Source: Bacillota bacterium
GTDB lineage: Bacteria > Bacillota > Clostridia > Christensenellales > Borkfalkiaceae
Length of the DNA: 5,343 bases
Assembly: GCA_021768985.1 (NCBI GenBank)
Contig: JAETTR010000103.1
Coordinates: 1 to 5,343, forward strand
Reading direction: 5' to 3'
Each line of letters begins with the position of its first letter. The first letter of the stretch is position 1. Below are positions 4,219 to 5,343 of this stretch, piece by piece. The position numbers and the translations under genes were made by a program. The notes beneath the pieces were generated by a model. The model was not told the origin of the DNA and made no database searches. It saw nothing but the letters and a program-made list of their open reading frames with translations.

Positions 4219-5343
4219 TTAATTTCTCACCGTATAATTCGGCGCTTCTTTGCTGATCGAAATATCGTGCGGGTGGCTTTCCAGAAGTCCGGCGTTGGTG
4301 ATGCGCACGAACTCGGAATTCTTGCGAAGCTCTTCGATATTGCGCTTTCCGCAATAGCCCATGCCCGAACGCAGACCGCCCTTCATCTGATAGATGATAT
4401 CGGAAACCGATCCGCGGTAAGGAACCCTGCCTTCCACGCCCTCGGGAACGAACTTCTTCGCATTCTCCTGAAAATAGCGGTCCTTCGAGCCCGCCGCCAT
4501 AGCGGAGAGCGAGCCCATGCCCCTGTAAACCTTAAAGCTTCTGCCCTGATACAGCTCGATTTCGCCGGGGCTCTCGGTGGTGCCCGCGAGCATGGAGCCG
4601 ATCATAACCGCGCTTCCGCCCGCCGCGAGCGCCTTGACGATATCGCCCGAATACTTGATGCCGCCGTCCGCGATCACGCGTCTGCCGAACTTGTCCGCCT
4701 CTTCCGCGCAATCCATCACTGCGGTAAGCTGGGGCACGCCGATTCCCGCAACCACGCGGGTGGTGCAGATGGAGCCGGGACCGATTCCCACTTTCACGAC
4801 GTCCGCGCCCGCTTCGATCAGCGCGCGGGTCGCCGCCGCGGTTGCCACGTTGCCCGCGATCAGCGGGATCTGCGGGAACTTCGCCCGAATCTCCTCCACC
4901 TTTTTCAGAACCATGGAAGAGTGCCCGTGCGCCGTGTCGATTGCAATGATATCCACCTTCGATTCCACGAGCGCGGCGACGCGGTCCATCGTATTCGGCG
5001 CCGTGCCGACCGCCGCGCCGACGAGCAGTCTGCCGTTCTTGTCGCGCGCGGAGTTGGGATACTGAATGCTCTTTTCGATGTCTTTGATCGTGATAAGCCC
5101 CTTTAAATAGCCCTGCTTATCGACGATGGGAAGTTTTTCGATGCGGTGCTTGCCGAGAATGCGCTGCGCGTCCTCGAGCGAGGTGCCCACGGGCGCGGTG
5201 ACGAGATTGTCCTTCGTCATCACGTCCTCGATCGGCTGATCGAAATTCGTTTCGAAGCGCAGATCGCGGTTGGTCAGAATGCCCACGAGCTTGCCGTTCT
5301 TCGTGATCGGCACGCCGCTGATGCGGTAACGCTCCATGAGCGA
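4219..5343 (-). CDS. guaB: IMP dehydrogenase GuaB, N-terminus cut by the window edge
   Basis: GuaB oxidises IMP to XMP with NAD+, the committed step to GMP, in the cytoplasm as a tetramer/octamer. 374 codons are in the window; the frame stays open to 5343, so the Met at 5337 is internal and about 110 residues are missing. Numbering from that Met: the end of the first CBS repeat (SGVPITKNGKLVGILTNRDLRF), the second CBS repeat (about 36-92), then the rest of the TIM barrel. IDTAHGHS with catalytic-site Asp134, GNVATAAATRALIEAGAD, the loop GPGSICTTR with nucleophile Cys191, ADGGI (223-227), YRGMGSLSAM (271-280), the mobile flap EGVEGRVPYRG (299-309) and GGLRSGMGYCG (320-330) all follow in family order. 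The ending is usual for bacterial GuaB. No defects are seen. guaA follows after 61 bases containing a hairpin. Any purine-responsive promoter or riboswitch would be beyond the right edge. Confidence 0.97.
   Translation of the reverse strand, partial: SLMERYRISGVPITKNGKLVGILTNRDLRFETNFDQPIEDVMTKDNLVTAPVGTSLEDAQRILGKHRIEKLPIVDKQGYLKGLITIKDIEKSIQYPNSARDKNGRLLVGAAVGTAPNTMDRVAALVESKVDIIAIDTAHGHSSMVLKKVEEIRAKFPQIPLIAGNVATAAATRALIEAGADVVKVGIGPGSICTTRVVAGIGVPQLTAVMDCAEEADKFGRRVIADGGIKYSGDIVKALAAGGSAVMIGSMLAGTTESPGEIELYQGRSFKVYRGMGSLSAMAAGSKDRYFQENAKKFVPEGVEGRVPYRGSVSDIIYQMKGGLRSGMGYCGKRNIEELRKNSEFVRITNAGLLESHPHDISISKEAPNYTVRN

Noticed and set aside
4267..5106. 279-codon plus-strand open frame opposite guaB
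   Set aside because: Antisense shadow of an unmistakable IMP dehydrogenase; its composition is typical of reversed GC-rich coding sequence.
1..5343. CRISPR array, insertion sequence, tRNA/rRNA gene or phage feature
   Set aside because: No spaced direct repeats, transposase or integrase motifs, tRNA-like cloverleaf or rRNA sequence was seen. Almost all bases are accounted for by five housekeeping or transport loci.

Overview
The window is a single co-directional block on the minus strand. It reads from the right edge to the left as guaB (IMP dehydrogenase, 5' end off the window), guaA (GMP synthase, interrupted), a small cupin gene, a second guaA-like gene with only the ATP pyrophosphatase part, and a MATE-family efflux transporter whose 3' end runs off the left edge. 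The Shine-Dalgarno sites are strong (AAAGGAG type). The proteins resemble the Bacillota versions, and GCG, CCG, CGC and GTC codons are common. Together these suggest an uncultured, moderately GC-rich Clostridia-type bacterium; this is an inference, because no taxonomic marker is present.

Right half (about 5343-2622): guaB and guaA carry out IMP to XMP to GMP. guaB looks intact where visible. guaA would be a normal 511-residue two-domain GMP synthase (glutamine amidotransferase followed by ATP-PPase), but one in-frame TAA replaces codon 171. That codon directly follows the His-Pro of the GVQFHPE motif, where the family has the glutamate of the Cys-His-Glu catalytic triad. The frame, the 26-codon linker and the whole ATP-PPase domain are otherwise preserved. 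An ATG with a Shine-Dalgarno-like sequence lies just after the linker, so the gene may now make two polypeptides, may be a recent nonsense mutant, or may carry a sequence error.

Middle (2617-1288): a 115-residue single-domain cupin with a four-histidine metal site is packed tightly between guaA and the second guaA-like gene (guaA2). GuaA2 has no amidotransferase domain and comes from a visibly different GMP synthase lineage. It could supply XMP amination from ammonia, or accept a separate amidotransferase, and may explain why damage to the first guaA is tolerated.

Left part (1287-1): a 195-base intergenic region holds a good sigma-A-type promoter (TTGCAA-17-TATAAT), an inverted repeat TTGC-TT-GCAA over the -35, and a strong intrinsic terminator (14-bp stem, U7) between the promoter and the MATE start codon. 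The transporter therefore appears to have its own promoter and probably an attenuated leader. The same terminator would also end transcripts from the gua genes.
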